Position numbers and translations under genes: made by a program | Notes under the pieces: generated by a model | Database searches by the model: none | What the model was told of the DNA's origin: nothing | What the model saw: the letters and a program-made list of their open reading frames with translations, nothing else | Assembly (NCBI RefSeq): GCF_013299165.1 | Contig: NZ_JAAFKD010000004.1 | Span: forward strand, 62,001 to 126,000 | Direction: 5' to 3' | DNA length: 64,000 bases | Source of the DNA: Microcoleus sp. bin38.metabat.b11b12b14.051 | Lineage (GTDB): Bacteria > Cyanobacteriota > Cyanobacteriia > Cyanobacteriales > Microcoleaceae | Part shown: positions 28,290 through 36,490 of the stretch, one piece after another | Numbering within the stretch: the first letter of the stretch is position 1 | Layout of the letters: the number at the start of each line of letters is the position of its first letter

Positions 28290-28412
28290 AATATTGTCGC
28301 CGCCGACCAAGTTTCTCCACAGCATCCGCCGGATACGCAGGAGGACAGCGGGCTGCTGGAATTGAGCTGATGGAAACCCGCGGGGAGGGCCAGTGGAGCC
28401 TCTGGCGACACC
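28290..28412. other. GC-rich structured intergenic block, candidate small RNA
   Basis: This block is markedly more GC-rich than the neighbouring gaps and contains nested dyads: GCGGG ... CCCGC around a GGAAAC stretch, and CCAG ... CTGG with GTGGAGCCT between (28390-28407). It lies between the ParA-like gene and psbY. No coding frame fits. The folding and any RNA identity are inferred. Confidence 0.3.
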
Positions 28413-28414
28413 CA

Positions 28415-29173
28415 TTATCCCACAATCTGTCTGGCAATCCCTTCGACGACCTGAGTTAGAGGATCGTTAGGGAAGTGGAGCGCAAACACCCCCTTGCTCG
28501 CCAGCAGCATCATCTTGTCGCTGTGGGGGAGCACCCCCGCCACTGGGATATTGTAAATACTCTCTACTTGCTGCTTCAAATCATCGAAATCCAGAGACTC
28601 TGGAGCTTTATTGATCGTCATCAAAATCTTGGGAACTTCTAATTTGCGCGCCACATCTACCGTGACAGCCGTTCCCTGAAAATCTTGCTGATCCGGACGC
28701 AGAATCAGCAGCAGGATGTCGGAAATCGTAATGCTCAGCAGAGTTTCTTCGTTGAGCCCCGGGTGGGTGTCGATAAATAGGTAGTCCAAGTCGAGAGCGT
28801 CGATCAGTTCTTGAAAGCCGTCGGTAAGCAGCCCCACGTCGTAGCCTTCGCGCAAAACTCGCGCTATCTCTCCTGCTTTAATGCTCGAAGGAATCAGGTA
28901 GAGGGTGCCGTTGGTGGCTAATTTGGGCAGCAGCGAACTCACATCGTAGGCCGTATCCGCGATCGGACACCGCCCCCACAGGTAATCGTTCAGACAGCGA
29001 TCCATGTTGCTCTCGCTGAAACCGAACAGCACGTGAATCCCGGGTGATTGAATGTCTGTGTCTACAATGGCGACCCGATTTCCGCCGCGAGCAATAATAG
29101 ATGCCAGGTTTGCAGTCGTGTTCGATTTGCCAGTTCCACCCCGGTAAGAGTGGACAGAAATGATTTTAGACAT
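28415..29173 (-). CDS. ParA/MinD-family ATPase
   Basis: This is a P-loop ATPase of the MinD/ParA type (252 aa). The N-terminus is MSKIISVHSYRGGTGKSNTTANLA, so the first (signature) lysine of the deviant Walker A motif is Arg. Switch I is VDTDIQSPG and Walker B is LFIDTHPG. A standard membrane-targeting tail is not evident. Family members position proteins, plasmids or organelles; cargo is unknown as no partner gene is adjacent. Start set at 29173 because the nine upstream codons to 29200 lie outside the fold. Confidence 0.85.
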   Translation of the reverse strand: MSKIISVHSYRGGTGKSNTTANLASIIARGGNRVAIVDTDIQSPGIHVLFGFSESNMDRCLNDYLWGRCPIADTAYDVSSLLPKLATNGTLYLIPSSIKAGEIARVLREGYDVGLLTDGFQELIDALDLDYLFIDTHPGLNEETLLSITISDILLLILRPDQQDFQGTAVTVDVARKLEVPKILMTINKAPESLDFDDLKQQVESIYNIPVAGVLPHSDKMMLLASKGVFALHFPNDPLTQVVEGIARQIVG

Positions 29174-30024
29174 GATATGCGTATTGCAAAGATTGAACAA
29201 TTATCTATTTAAGTCTAGTCATTGATTGACTTTGAAGTTCTGTATTAGGCCTTACTTTTATAGAGACCGATTGATGATTTATGTCCTCTCTAGGTCAAGA
29301 CGCGATTGTTAACCTTTTTGTCCCAAGATAACCCGCAAGGGCTAAGCAATCTCCGCATCTATTTTTCACATCATCGTTGTACCTTCAGGAATTTCTTCAC
29401 CCCAGTCTATTGCTCTATAGGTGCGAGCCTCCGGAGCAGATTCCGCAGGGTATCAATCAGACTCAATAATTGCGGAATTAATCAGAACCTAATAAAACTA
29501 TATTTTACAACTAAAAGTAATTTTAACAACCTTCTTCATCTAGAGATAGATGGTACAGTAGTTTGAGCGTCCGGGCTAACAGCGTACCCAGGGAAAATAC
29601 AGCCGAGTCTCAAAAAGATGAGCTATGTCTGGTAATCGGGAAAAAGGTAATGGGTAATGGGTGATTGACACGACACCATCTGCGGCACGAGCCAAGCTGT
29701 TTATTGATTGCGTTTTTCTTTTATTAGCGATTGCCTTTTTCCCCATTACCCTAAACCTCCGTGAATATGGGAGATCGAACTGCTATAAGTGATATTTTAA
29801 TAGGTCGGGGTTAAGGATCGTCTCTTATCTCCTGCACCCGAGCAATAGCTTACGACACCCCAAGCCATCTCTCTATCTGTGTTACACAGTCACGAAAGAA
29901 TTCATGACTGTATAATCCCCAGCCTATTGGGTCATATTTGACTGTAGTTTTTCCAACTATCAGGGCAAGAAACGGCGACAATAAATTATGATACAATGTC
30001 TGATACCGTCGAGTTTGTCTTTTA
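29174..30024. other. Intergenic region without a recognised gene
   Basis: This 850-base stretch separates the ParA-like gene from the end of the CHASE2 gene. It holds short TAATGGGTAATGGG units near 29645-29665 and a small dyad (ACAGTCA ... TGACTGT, 29886-29911). Open frames here look random. No tRNA or known RNA was recognised. Confidence 0.5.
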
Positions 30025-31809
30025 TTATTCCTTGCCTCCCAAATCCTCCTTACCTGCTAAATTATCAGTCTTTTGATCTTCGATCTTTTTTTCTTGGCTC
30101 CGGCGCTGTCGCATCTGTTTTGCCTTAGCTTGCAAATCGCTGAACTCCTCATCGGGTTTAGTTTCGCTCCCGCTAGAAGTGCCGCCTGCATCGATCGCAC
30201 CTGTTTTTGAGGCGTTTTCGGCAGCAGTCGCGGCGGCGCGCTGCTTCTGCTGTTTGGCTTTTTGCTGCAACTGAGCTAAGTATTCGTCTGGCTGACTTTC
30301 TGCTTGGGGAAGCTCGGGGACACTTGCAGTTATTTCTTGGGGTGGGGAAGGTGGTGGTTCAGAGGTTTCTTTTTTGCTAATTCTCAGTTTATCTTTCTTT
30401 TGCTGCAATTCCTTAAAGAAATCAGATTCGGTAATTTCTGCGACTTGCTGTTCTTTTTTGGCTTGGTCTATTTCGATTTTGAAGACTTGTTTGACTCGAT
30501 CGCTAATTGCTTTCCCGTACCCAGCTTTATTAAATCTGTCTGCCGATATAATACTGCCACCAGTGAGGATTAATGCTAAGGCTGGGGCTGCCACAGGCAC
30601 CCACCCTCCCAACATAAAAATCCCAAAGCCGATCGCGCAACACCCCGACAGAAGCCCTCCAAATGCCAGTACCAACTGCGCTGGGTGAGCCATCCGCGAC
30701 GCCACGGCTCCTCCCACAATTGACCATCCCGAAATCCACAGAACTTCTGCCCATTCCGGCCAAAACCAAAACATCTGTCTCTGGTCTAAAACAGCACTCA
30801 AAAGTTGGCTGATTACTTGGGCGTGCGCCACAATACCCGGCATGAATTGGTTATTTTGCTGTTGCGCGCTGTAAGGAGTATAAAAGTAATCTTTAACCGT
30901 TTCTGTGGTGTAACCGATGAGAACTATTTTATCTTTAACTAAATTTGGATCTACTTTTCCTTCTAAAATATCAGTAATTGTGACTTGCTTTGCGACTTGC
31001 TGCCGCGCACGATAGTTAATTAGTATTTGATATCCCCTGACATCGGCATTGCTGTATCCTCCGTCATTATTTTCTAGTTGTTTTAATTGGGTTTTTCCCA
31101 GCCATAGAGATTGGTCTGGTGCCAGTTCAGGCAAGATTTTTTGCCCTTGCAGGTAGCGGAGTGTTAGCTGGAGGTTAAAGGAAAATAAAACCTGAGAACT
31201 GTCATTGCAAAGATGCTTGTCGGCTGAGGACGTACCCTCAATTGTCGGCGGTTTCATAAATAATAAAGCCCTGCGTAGTATGCCGCCGGGATCGACTCCA
31301 AAATCTGCAAATCCCACCCGGTTTTCTGGCATTCCTGGCGGCGGCGGAGAACCGGGATTGTTGGGGCTGCCGTCGGTGACTAAACATACCCCAATAATTC
31401 GATCGCTTTTTTGTAAAACTTTAGTTAATTCCTCGCGCCCGTCTCCTAAAGGTACGTCTCGCAGCACGTCTAAGCCAATGACTGCCGGCTGCATTTTTTC
31501 GAGTTTTTGTAAGATTTCAGCTATTTTGCGATCGGATATCGGCCACTGCTTCAGTTTCTGAATGTCTGCCTCGGTAATCCCCACAATTAGCAAGCGCGAG
31601 TCGGGCTGGGAATCGGGACGCCACCTCACCATTTGGTCGTAGGCGGTTAATTCAATTGGTTCGAGTATTCCTAGCTGTCTGCCCCCCACCAAGGATAACG
31701 TTACTGCCGTGCTAGCAATTAATACCGACCTAGCAAAGAAGAGTGATGATTTATACTTTTGACTGAATTGAGCCGCTGCCGATCGCATTTTGTTAAATAT
31801 TTTAGTCAT
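30025..31809 (-). CDS. CHASE2-domain membrane protein without an output domain
   Basis: The protein (594 aa) has a membrane helix near residues 22-45, then an extracytoplasmic CHASE2 sensor (about 50-345; LTAYDQMVRWRPDSQPDSR, VIGLDVLRD, DKIVLIGYTTETVKDYFYTPY) and three closely spaced membrane helices (about 355-440). CHASE2 normally precedes a kinase, cyclase or GGDEF domain. Here it is followed only by a charged, coiled-coil-prone, Gln/Lys/Glu-rich cytoplasmic tail (445-594). Its start overlaps the end of the small ribbon-helix-helix frame by 8 bases, and an IS element lies immediately upstream. The ligand and partner are unknown. Confidence 0.85.
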   Translation of the reverse strand: MTKIFNKMRSAAAQFSQKYKSSLFFARSVLIASTAVTLSLVGGRQLGILEPIELTAYDQMVRWRPDSQPDSRLLIVGITEADIQKLKQWPISDRKIAEILQKLEKMQPAVIGLDVLRDVPLGDGREELTKVLQKSDRIIGVCLVTDGSPNNPGSPPPPGMPENRVGFADFGVDPGGILRRALLFMKPPTIEGTSSADKHLCNDSSQVLFSFNLQLTLRYLQGQKILPELAPDQSLWLGKTQLKQLENNDGGYSNADVRGYQILINYRARQQVAKQVTITDILEGKVDPNLVKDKIVLIGYTTETVKDYFYTPYSAQQQNNQFMPGIVAHAQVISQLLSAVLDQRQMFWFWPEWAEVLWISGWSIVGGAVASRMAHPAQLVLAFGGLLSGCCAIGFGIFMLGGWVPVAAPALALILTGGSIISADRFNKAGYGKAISDRVKQVFKIEIDQAKKEQQVAEITESDFFKELQQKKDKLRISKKETSEPPPSPPQEITASVPELPQAESQPDEYLAQLQQKAKQQKQRAAATAAENASKTGAIDAGGTSSGSETKPDEEFSDLQAKAKQMRQRRSQEKKIEDQKTDNLAGKEDLGGKE

Positions 31810-32008
31810 GAGCCCACCATGAAAATTTGCATCTTTTTACCAGAGAAATGGGTCTAAAGCCCCGTCCTTCCCTTGACGGCTTTTTCTTGGAGAGCGACCG
31901 TATTAACTCCCTGAGAACATCGGTTTTTGTTCTGCCTACAACTTTGCAATAAGTTTCAAGGACTTCTAGCTCCGATTCTTCTCTCCTGAAATCCAATCTT
32001 TTCTTCAT
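31802..32008 (-). CDS. Ribbon-helix-helix (CopG-like) protein associated with tnpB
   Basis: This 68-residue protein begins MKKRLDFRREESELEVLETY and continues CKVVGRTKTDVLRELIRSL, an RHH DNA-binding fold. Such genes often sit divergently next to tnpB in cyanobacterial IS elements, as here, where its ATG is 35 bases from the tnpB ATG. The last residues run through the presumed left end of the element into the start of the CHASE2 gene, so the native C-terminus may have been altered by the insertion. It probably acts as a repressor of the element or as an antitoxin-like protein. Confidence 0.65.
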   Translation of the reverse strand: MKKRLDFRREESELEVLETYCKVVGRTKTDVLRELIRSLSKKKPSREGRGFRPISLVKRCKFSWWAHD

Positions 32009-33205
32009 GATTCTGTACAGAAAAATGCTGTATAATAGTAGCATGAAAACACTGAAGTTCAAACTTTATCAGCACAATCGAAATCGATACCTGAAGCTGC
32101 AAATCAATGCTGCTGGGGTGATCTATAACCACGCAATTGCGCTGCATAAACGGTACTATCGGATGTTCAAAAAGCATCTGAACTGCGCCAAACTTCAAGC
32201 TCATATCGCCAAGATTCGCAAGCGTAATCAGTTCTGGCAGTCTGTTGGTTCTCAGGCTGTACAGGACATTTGCCAGAGGATTGAGAAGGCGTACCAACTG
32301 TTCTTCAAGCACCACAAAAAAGGAGTTAGGCCGCCCAACTTTAAAAAAGTCAGAAAATATAAATCGTTCACGCTGAAGCAAGCAGGCTATAAATTCTTGG
32401 GTGGCAACCGTATCAAAATTGGGAGTCGAGTCTACCAGTATTGGAACAGTCGAGAGATTGAGGGAACGGTTAAGACTGTGACCATTAAACGAACTTCTTT
32501 GGGAGAGCTTTTTATGGTTGTGGTCGTTGATAGTTCTGAGTTGGTAATTGAAGTCGAGACGAGTAGAATCGCTGGCTTTGATTTTGGTTTGAAAACTTTC
32601 CTCACTTGCTCTGATGGCTCCAAGATTGAATCGCCCCAATTCCTGAAGCAGTCGATCAATGAAATCACAAAAGCCTCGCGGAAACTGTCGAGTAAAAAGA
32701 AGGGTTCTGCTAATCGAGAGCAGGCTAGAAAGCATCTCGTCCGCAAACATGAAGACGTAACTAACCGTCGCTCTGATTGGTTTTGGAAACTTGCCCATAA
32801 ATTGATAGATAAGTTTGACGTGCTGTGCTTTGAAACACTGAACCTTAAGGGAATGCAGAGACTTTGGGGGCGCAAGATCAGTGATCTGGCATTCCGAGAG
32901 TTCTTGCAAATCTTGGAGTGGGTTGCTAAAAAGAAGGGCAAGCAGGTTGTCTGCATCGACCGCTGGTATCCGAGTTCTAAGACCTGTAGTTGTTGTGGTC
33001 ATGTTCTTGAAAGCCTTGAGTTATCAGTTAGAGTTTGGCGCTGCCCGCGAGTGCAATTCGGTAAACGACCGAGACTCCAATGCAGCCTTAAATATTTGTG
33101 CGGTGGGGGCATCCACCGTTGAGCTAGGCGATGTAAGACAGGCTTTGCCTGCAATTGCTGTTTGAATTCAGAATCCTCGTGCGTTCACGCCGGGGAGTAT
33201 GTCAA
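31830..33205 (+). mobile_element. IS200/IS605-type element (tnpB only), approximate borders
   Basis: The element comprises a tnpB gene and a divergent RHH gene, with no tnpA. The left side includes a hairpin around 31855-31882 (AAAGCC..GTC / GACGGCTTT). The right side, after the tnpB frame, has a GAATCCTCGTGCGTTCACG hairpin-like segment ending GTCAA (about 33165-33203), as seen at right ends of this family. Lacking tnpA, it would need a transposase in trans. Borders are estimates. Confidence 0.65.
32043..33165 (+). pseudogene. tnpB: tnpB (IS605 OrfB) with a C-terminal frameshift
   Basis: TnpB is the RNA-guided nuclease of IS200/IS605 elements and an ancestor of Cas12. From ATG 32043 the protein reads MKTLKFKLYQHNRNRYLK and keeps the first RuvC Asp in GFDFGLK (residue 180), the Glu in CFETLNLKGM (residue 264) and the first zinc-ribbon pair CSCCGH. 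At 33045-33051 one surplus base shifts the frame. The main frame then ends at 33122 in unrelated sequence, while the next frame continues with ECNSVNDRDSNAALN, which holds the second zinc pair and the third catalytic Asp. The single-frame product therefore lacks an active site residue and is expected to be dead, unless the base is a sequencing error or translation shifts. Confidence 0.85.
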
Positions 33206-33519
33206 AAGCACAGCATTTGTTGCCCCTGACAGCTACCTGTGCGACACTTCCTCCATCTTAGAACACCCGGAAACTCCGATTGCTTTGTAACAAATTTTTA
33301 CAGTCGGCCGCCAGCGAATGTGTATGCAATGATACTTCCAAGGTCTGCCAGGGGATTTTTGGGCCCCAGAATCACTTGCCGATCGAATTAATTAGTGTTA
33401 TTGATGATATGTCAAGGTTGAAATTGTGTATCTGCGCGCTGAGACTAGCCTCTCAAAAATATTGGTCGCCAGCAGGGAGTATCTGTGTTTGCAATATTAT
33501 AGTGAAAGGTACAAAAAAA
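33206..33519. other. Intergenic region between IS element and DUF928 gene
   Basis: Upstream region of the first DUF928 gene. An in-frame open stretch from 33280 to 33519 precedes the real start but has no family resemblance. No other gene is seen. Confidence 0.5.
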
Positions 33520-34260
33520 ATGAAACGTTTTCTACATGGAGCTACACTAGCGATCGCCATATCTGGCTTATCCGCTACCCTCGCCAGTGCACCAGGAGTG
33601 CGGGCACAATCGGAGCCGTTCTTGCTGAGTCAGAGTGTAAATTTCCGGCCTCCCAACGTCACAGCACCGGGCGGCAGACAAGGAGGGACACATCGCGGTT
33701 CCAAGCTTTGTCCGGCGGGTTTATCTGTTACTCCTTTAGTACCTCCCACTAATATCGGTTTAACTCTCACCGATTCTCCCACAATTTTTGTCTACTTACC
33801 TCAAACATCAGCAGAAATAGAGTTTACCTTGCTGACCGAAAACGAGGACAAAGTTGTCTATGAAAAAACATTTAAAGTTGAAAAAGCCGGCATTGTGGGA
33901 GTGGCAATTCCTGCTAGCAGTGACAGCAATAAATCCTTGGAAGTTGGCAAGCGATACGTGTGGTCGTTTTCCATGGTTTGCGAACCAGAAGACCGATCGG
34001 CAGATTTAGTTACTAAAGGATTCGTGCAGCGCATAGAACCCCAGGCAACTCTTAAAAGGGATTTGGTGGCACATCCTGACCCGATGACGAGGCTGGACGT
34101 TTACGCTAAAAATGGGATTTGGTACGAAACTCTCGCTACTTTAGCCCAAATGCGGCGCCAGACACCGGGAGATGCCAAGCTGAATGCGAAGTGGACGGAA
34201 TTGTTGCAGTCCCAAGGACTGGAATCAGTGGCAGCTCAACCGCTGGTTGGGCCCCTTTAA
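33520..34260 (+). CDS. DUF928 family secreted protein, copy 1
   Basis: A signal peptide (MKRFLHGATLAIAISGLSA..GVRAQ, about 1-29) leads a beta-rich domain of the cyanobacterial DUF928 family. Family blocks are the RQGGTHRGS motif, LTPL/LSVTPLVPPTNIGLTL, GIVGVAIP, and the C-terminal YAKNGIWYETLATLAQMRR. It is probably periplasmic or secreted. Function unknown. A paralog with the same layout follows 203 bases downstream. Start set at ATG 33520, where the signal peptide begins; both paralogs share an A-rich tract before ATGAAACG. Confidence 0.85.
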   Translation: MKRFLHGATLAIAISGLSATLASAPGVRAQSEPFLLSQSVNFRPPNVTAPGGRQGGTHRGSKLCPAGLSVTPLVPPTNIGLTLTDSPTIFVYLPQTSAEIEFTLLTENEDKVVYEKTFKVEKAGIVGVAIPASSDSNKSLEVGKRYVWSFSMVCEPEDRSADLVTKGFVQRIEPQATLKRDLVAHPDPMTRLDVYAKNGIWYETLATLAQMRRQTPGDAKLNAKWTELLQSQGLESVAAQPLVGPL

Positions 34261-34463
34261 AACTCGCTATTGGTTGAAGTTTTCTCTATCTTGATGTGAG
34301 GATGTGAAAACTCACAAATTTAGCCGATCGCGCCCGGAGTTAATTTAAAACTCCGGGTTAACAGTAGAGAGGCGATCGAGAACATCTCTACAAGTTGGTG
34401 AACAAACTCTTAGCTAATCAAAGTAAAAATGCCTACCGAAGATTTATTTATCTAATAAAAAAA

Positions 34464-35198
34464 ATGAAACGTTTTATAAACCGAGTTGCACTGGCGATCG
34501 CCGTATTGGCGATCTCCGTAACTCTCCCCAGTTTGCTCCCGCCCATCCAAGCTGTACCACCACCAGTTTTGCTGAGTCAGAATGTTAATTTCAAACCTCC
34601 AGATGTCACAGCCCCCGACAACCGACAAGGGGGAACGCATCGAGGCTGTCAGTTGCAAAAAGGTTTATCGATTACTCCCTTAATACCTGAAAGCAATATT
34701 GGCTTAACGCTAACAGAGGCGCCCACATTTTTTGTCTACGTTTCTCAACCGGCGGCTCAAGTCGAGTTTGTTTTGCTAAACGAAGATGAATCTGAAGTAG
34801 TTTACGAATCTAGTTTAAAAATTGACAAAGCCGGAATTGTAGGAGTTAGCATTTCTGATAAAGACAAGACCAAAAATATTGAAGTTGGGAAGCGATATGT
34901 ATGGTCGTTTGCACTAGCTTGCGATCCTCAAGAGCGCTCAGGAGATTATATTGTTAGAGGATGGATGCAGCGAATTGCACCGCAGGGAAATCTCAAAAGC
35001 GATTTAGCAAATCCCGACCCGAGAGTGAGGCTGATGGCCTATGCTAAAAATGGCATTTGGTACGAGACTCTGGCTACTCTAGCCCAAATGCGGCGAACAG
35101 CACCCGACGATGCGAGTCTCAAGGCCGAGTGGACGCAATTGTTGAAGTCCCAAAAACTAGAAGCGCTGGCAGATAAACCGCTAGTTGACTCTTTTTAA
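34464..35198 (+). CDS. DUF928 family secreted protein, copy 2
   Basis: This is the tandem paralog of the preceding gene. It has a signal peptide from MKRFINRVALAIAVLA, then LLSQNVNFKPPDVTAP, RQGGTHRGC, ITPLIPESNIGLTLTE, GIVGVSIS and YAKNGIWYETLATLAQMRR. The middle has diverged while the C-terminal block is nearly identical in both. Probably periplasmic; function unknown. ATG 34464 chosen because upstream codons from 34395 do not resemble the family. Confidence 0.85.
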   Translation: MKRFINRVALAIAVLAISVTLPSLLPPIQAVPPPVLLSQNVNFKPPDVTAPDNRQGGTHRGCQLQKGLSITPLIPESNIGLTLTEAPTFFVYVSQPAAQVEFVLLNEDESEVVYESSLKIDKAGIVGVSISDKDKTKNIEVGKRYVWSFALACDPQERSGDYIVRGWMQRIAPQGNLKSDLANPDPRVRLMAYAKNGIWYETLATLAQMRRTAPDDASLKAEWTQLLKSQKLEALADKPLVDSF

Positions 35199-35317
35199 TC
35201 GAGACTACAGGACTCTTGAGGTATGTGAGGTACACAGAAGAGGGACATGGCAATGTCGTGTCCCGTAAGGACTCTGGAATGTACCGAATAAATCTGCAAT
35301 CTGCTGTATTCACCCAA

Positions 35318-35347
35318 ATCTAAAATCTAAAATCTAAAATCTAAAAT
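35318..35347 (+). repeat. Tandem heptamer TAAAATC
   Basis: About four copies of TAAAATC end a few bases before the HAD gene start codon. Confidence 0.8.
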
Positions 35348-35353
35348 CGATTG

Positions 35354-36151
35354 ATGATTAATAATTTTCCAACAATTCTCGCCCTAGATTTTGACGGTGT
35401 GATTTGTGACGGACTAATCGAATATTTCCAAACAGCTTGGCGTGCCTACTGCCAAATCTGGAAACCAGTCGAAACAGTGCCCGATCCAGATTTAGCCTTG
35501 AGTTTCTACCGAGTGCGCCCAGCCATCGAAACCGGTTGGGAAATGCCCCTGTTGATTCGCGCCCTGCTGACAGGAATTACGGAAGAACAAATTTTGCAAG
35601 ATTGGCCGAATATTGTCCCGCAGTTATTGACCGAAAATAATTTGAAAGCCCAGTCTGTCGGCGCGATGTTAGACGGGCTGCGCGATAATTGGATTGCTGA
35701 GGATTTAGCTGGGTGGCTGTCTTTGCACCGCTTTTATCCCGGAGTAGCCGATCGCCTGCGGTGTTTGCAAGAAGACAGTGCGGTGAAAGTCGCGATCGTC
35801 ACCACCAAGGAAGGACGTTTTGTGCGAGAACTATTGCAGCTAGCGGGCGTACAAATGCCGTCGGAGTTGATTTTTGGCAAGGAATACAATAAGCCGAAAC
35901 ACCAAATTTTGCGGGAGTTTTTGGCAGCATCTGGCAAAGATACGACTATTTGGTTTGTGGAAGATCGGTTAAAAACTTTGCTCTCAGTGAAGCAGCAGCC
36001 GGATTTATCTCAGGTGAAGTTGTTTTTGGCTGATTGGGGTTACAATACTTTGGCTGAACGGGAATCTGTGGCCCAAAATCCACCCGTTCAATTGCTTTCT
36101 CTGTCGCAGTTTGCCGGAGATTTTGCCGATTGGTTGCCTGACGAATGTTAA
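35354..36151 (+). CDS. HAD-superfamily hydrolase
   Basis: The first HAD motif is LALDFDGVICDG with the DxD pair at residues 12 and 14. Motif II is AIVTTKEG (Thr), and a Lys precedes the acidic motif WFVEDRLKTL. About 265 aa, with a helical cap at residues 20-130, consistent with a small-molecule phosphatase. No signal peptide. ATG 35354 was preferred over an in-frame TTG at 35351. The substrate is unknown. Confidence 0.85.
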   Translation: MINNFPTILALDFDGVICDGLIEYFQTAWRAYCQIWKPVETVPDPDLALSFYRVRPAIETGWEMPLLIRALLTGITEEQILQDWPNIVPQLLTENNLKAQSVGAMLDGLRDNWIAEDLAGWLSLHRFYPGVADRLRCLQEDSAVKVAIVTTKEGRFVRELLQLAGVQMPSELIFGKEYNKPKHQILREFLAASGKDTTIWFVEDRLKTLLSVKQQPDLSQVKLFLADWGYNTLAERESVAQNPPVQLLSLSQFAGDFADWLPDEC

Positions 36152-36362
36152 TGTTAGACTTGTTTGCAGGTAGGACTTTTTTGGGTTTTCACAATAAAAA
36201 ACACTCAATATTTTTCATTTTTTTGTTGACTTTTTTACTCGTTTACTCGTTACTTTCGCTGTGCCTGGTAACGCAGATCGGGAGGAAGAGCCTCCAAATT
36301 CTGTGCCCAGGCAGAGCCTCTGGGCATGGGTTCCAAGGCAGAGCCTTGAAACCAGTTAAATA

Positions 36363-36422
36363 GGTTCGTAGTGAGGACTTTAGTCCTTTGCTTTTTGCGG
36401 ACTAAAGTCCTCACTACGAACC
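36363..36422. repeat. GGACTTTAGTCC-family palindrome, complete copy
   Basis: Two 24-base arms, perfectly complementary, flank a 12-base spacer. The outer part is GGTTCGTAGTGAGGA and the inner part GGACTTTAGTCC. This is the cleanest copy of the family found only in the second half of the window. It lies 212 bases after the HAD gene and 68 before the NurA gene. The interval 36152-36490 holds no gene; near 36285-36350 are GCAGAGCCT repeats. Confidence 0.9.
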
Positions 36423-36490
36423 TCTCTAAGAAGATATTATCAATCTGCACCTTCCTCACTTGAGAATTGCTATATTGACACTTAAAACCA

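Noticed and set aside
33280..33519. N-terminal extension of the first DUF928 protein
   Set aside because: The signal peptide begins at ATG 33520, and the upstream codons have no counterpart in the paralog.
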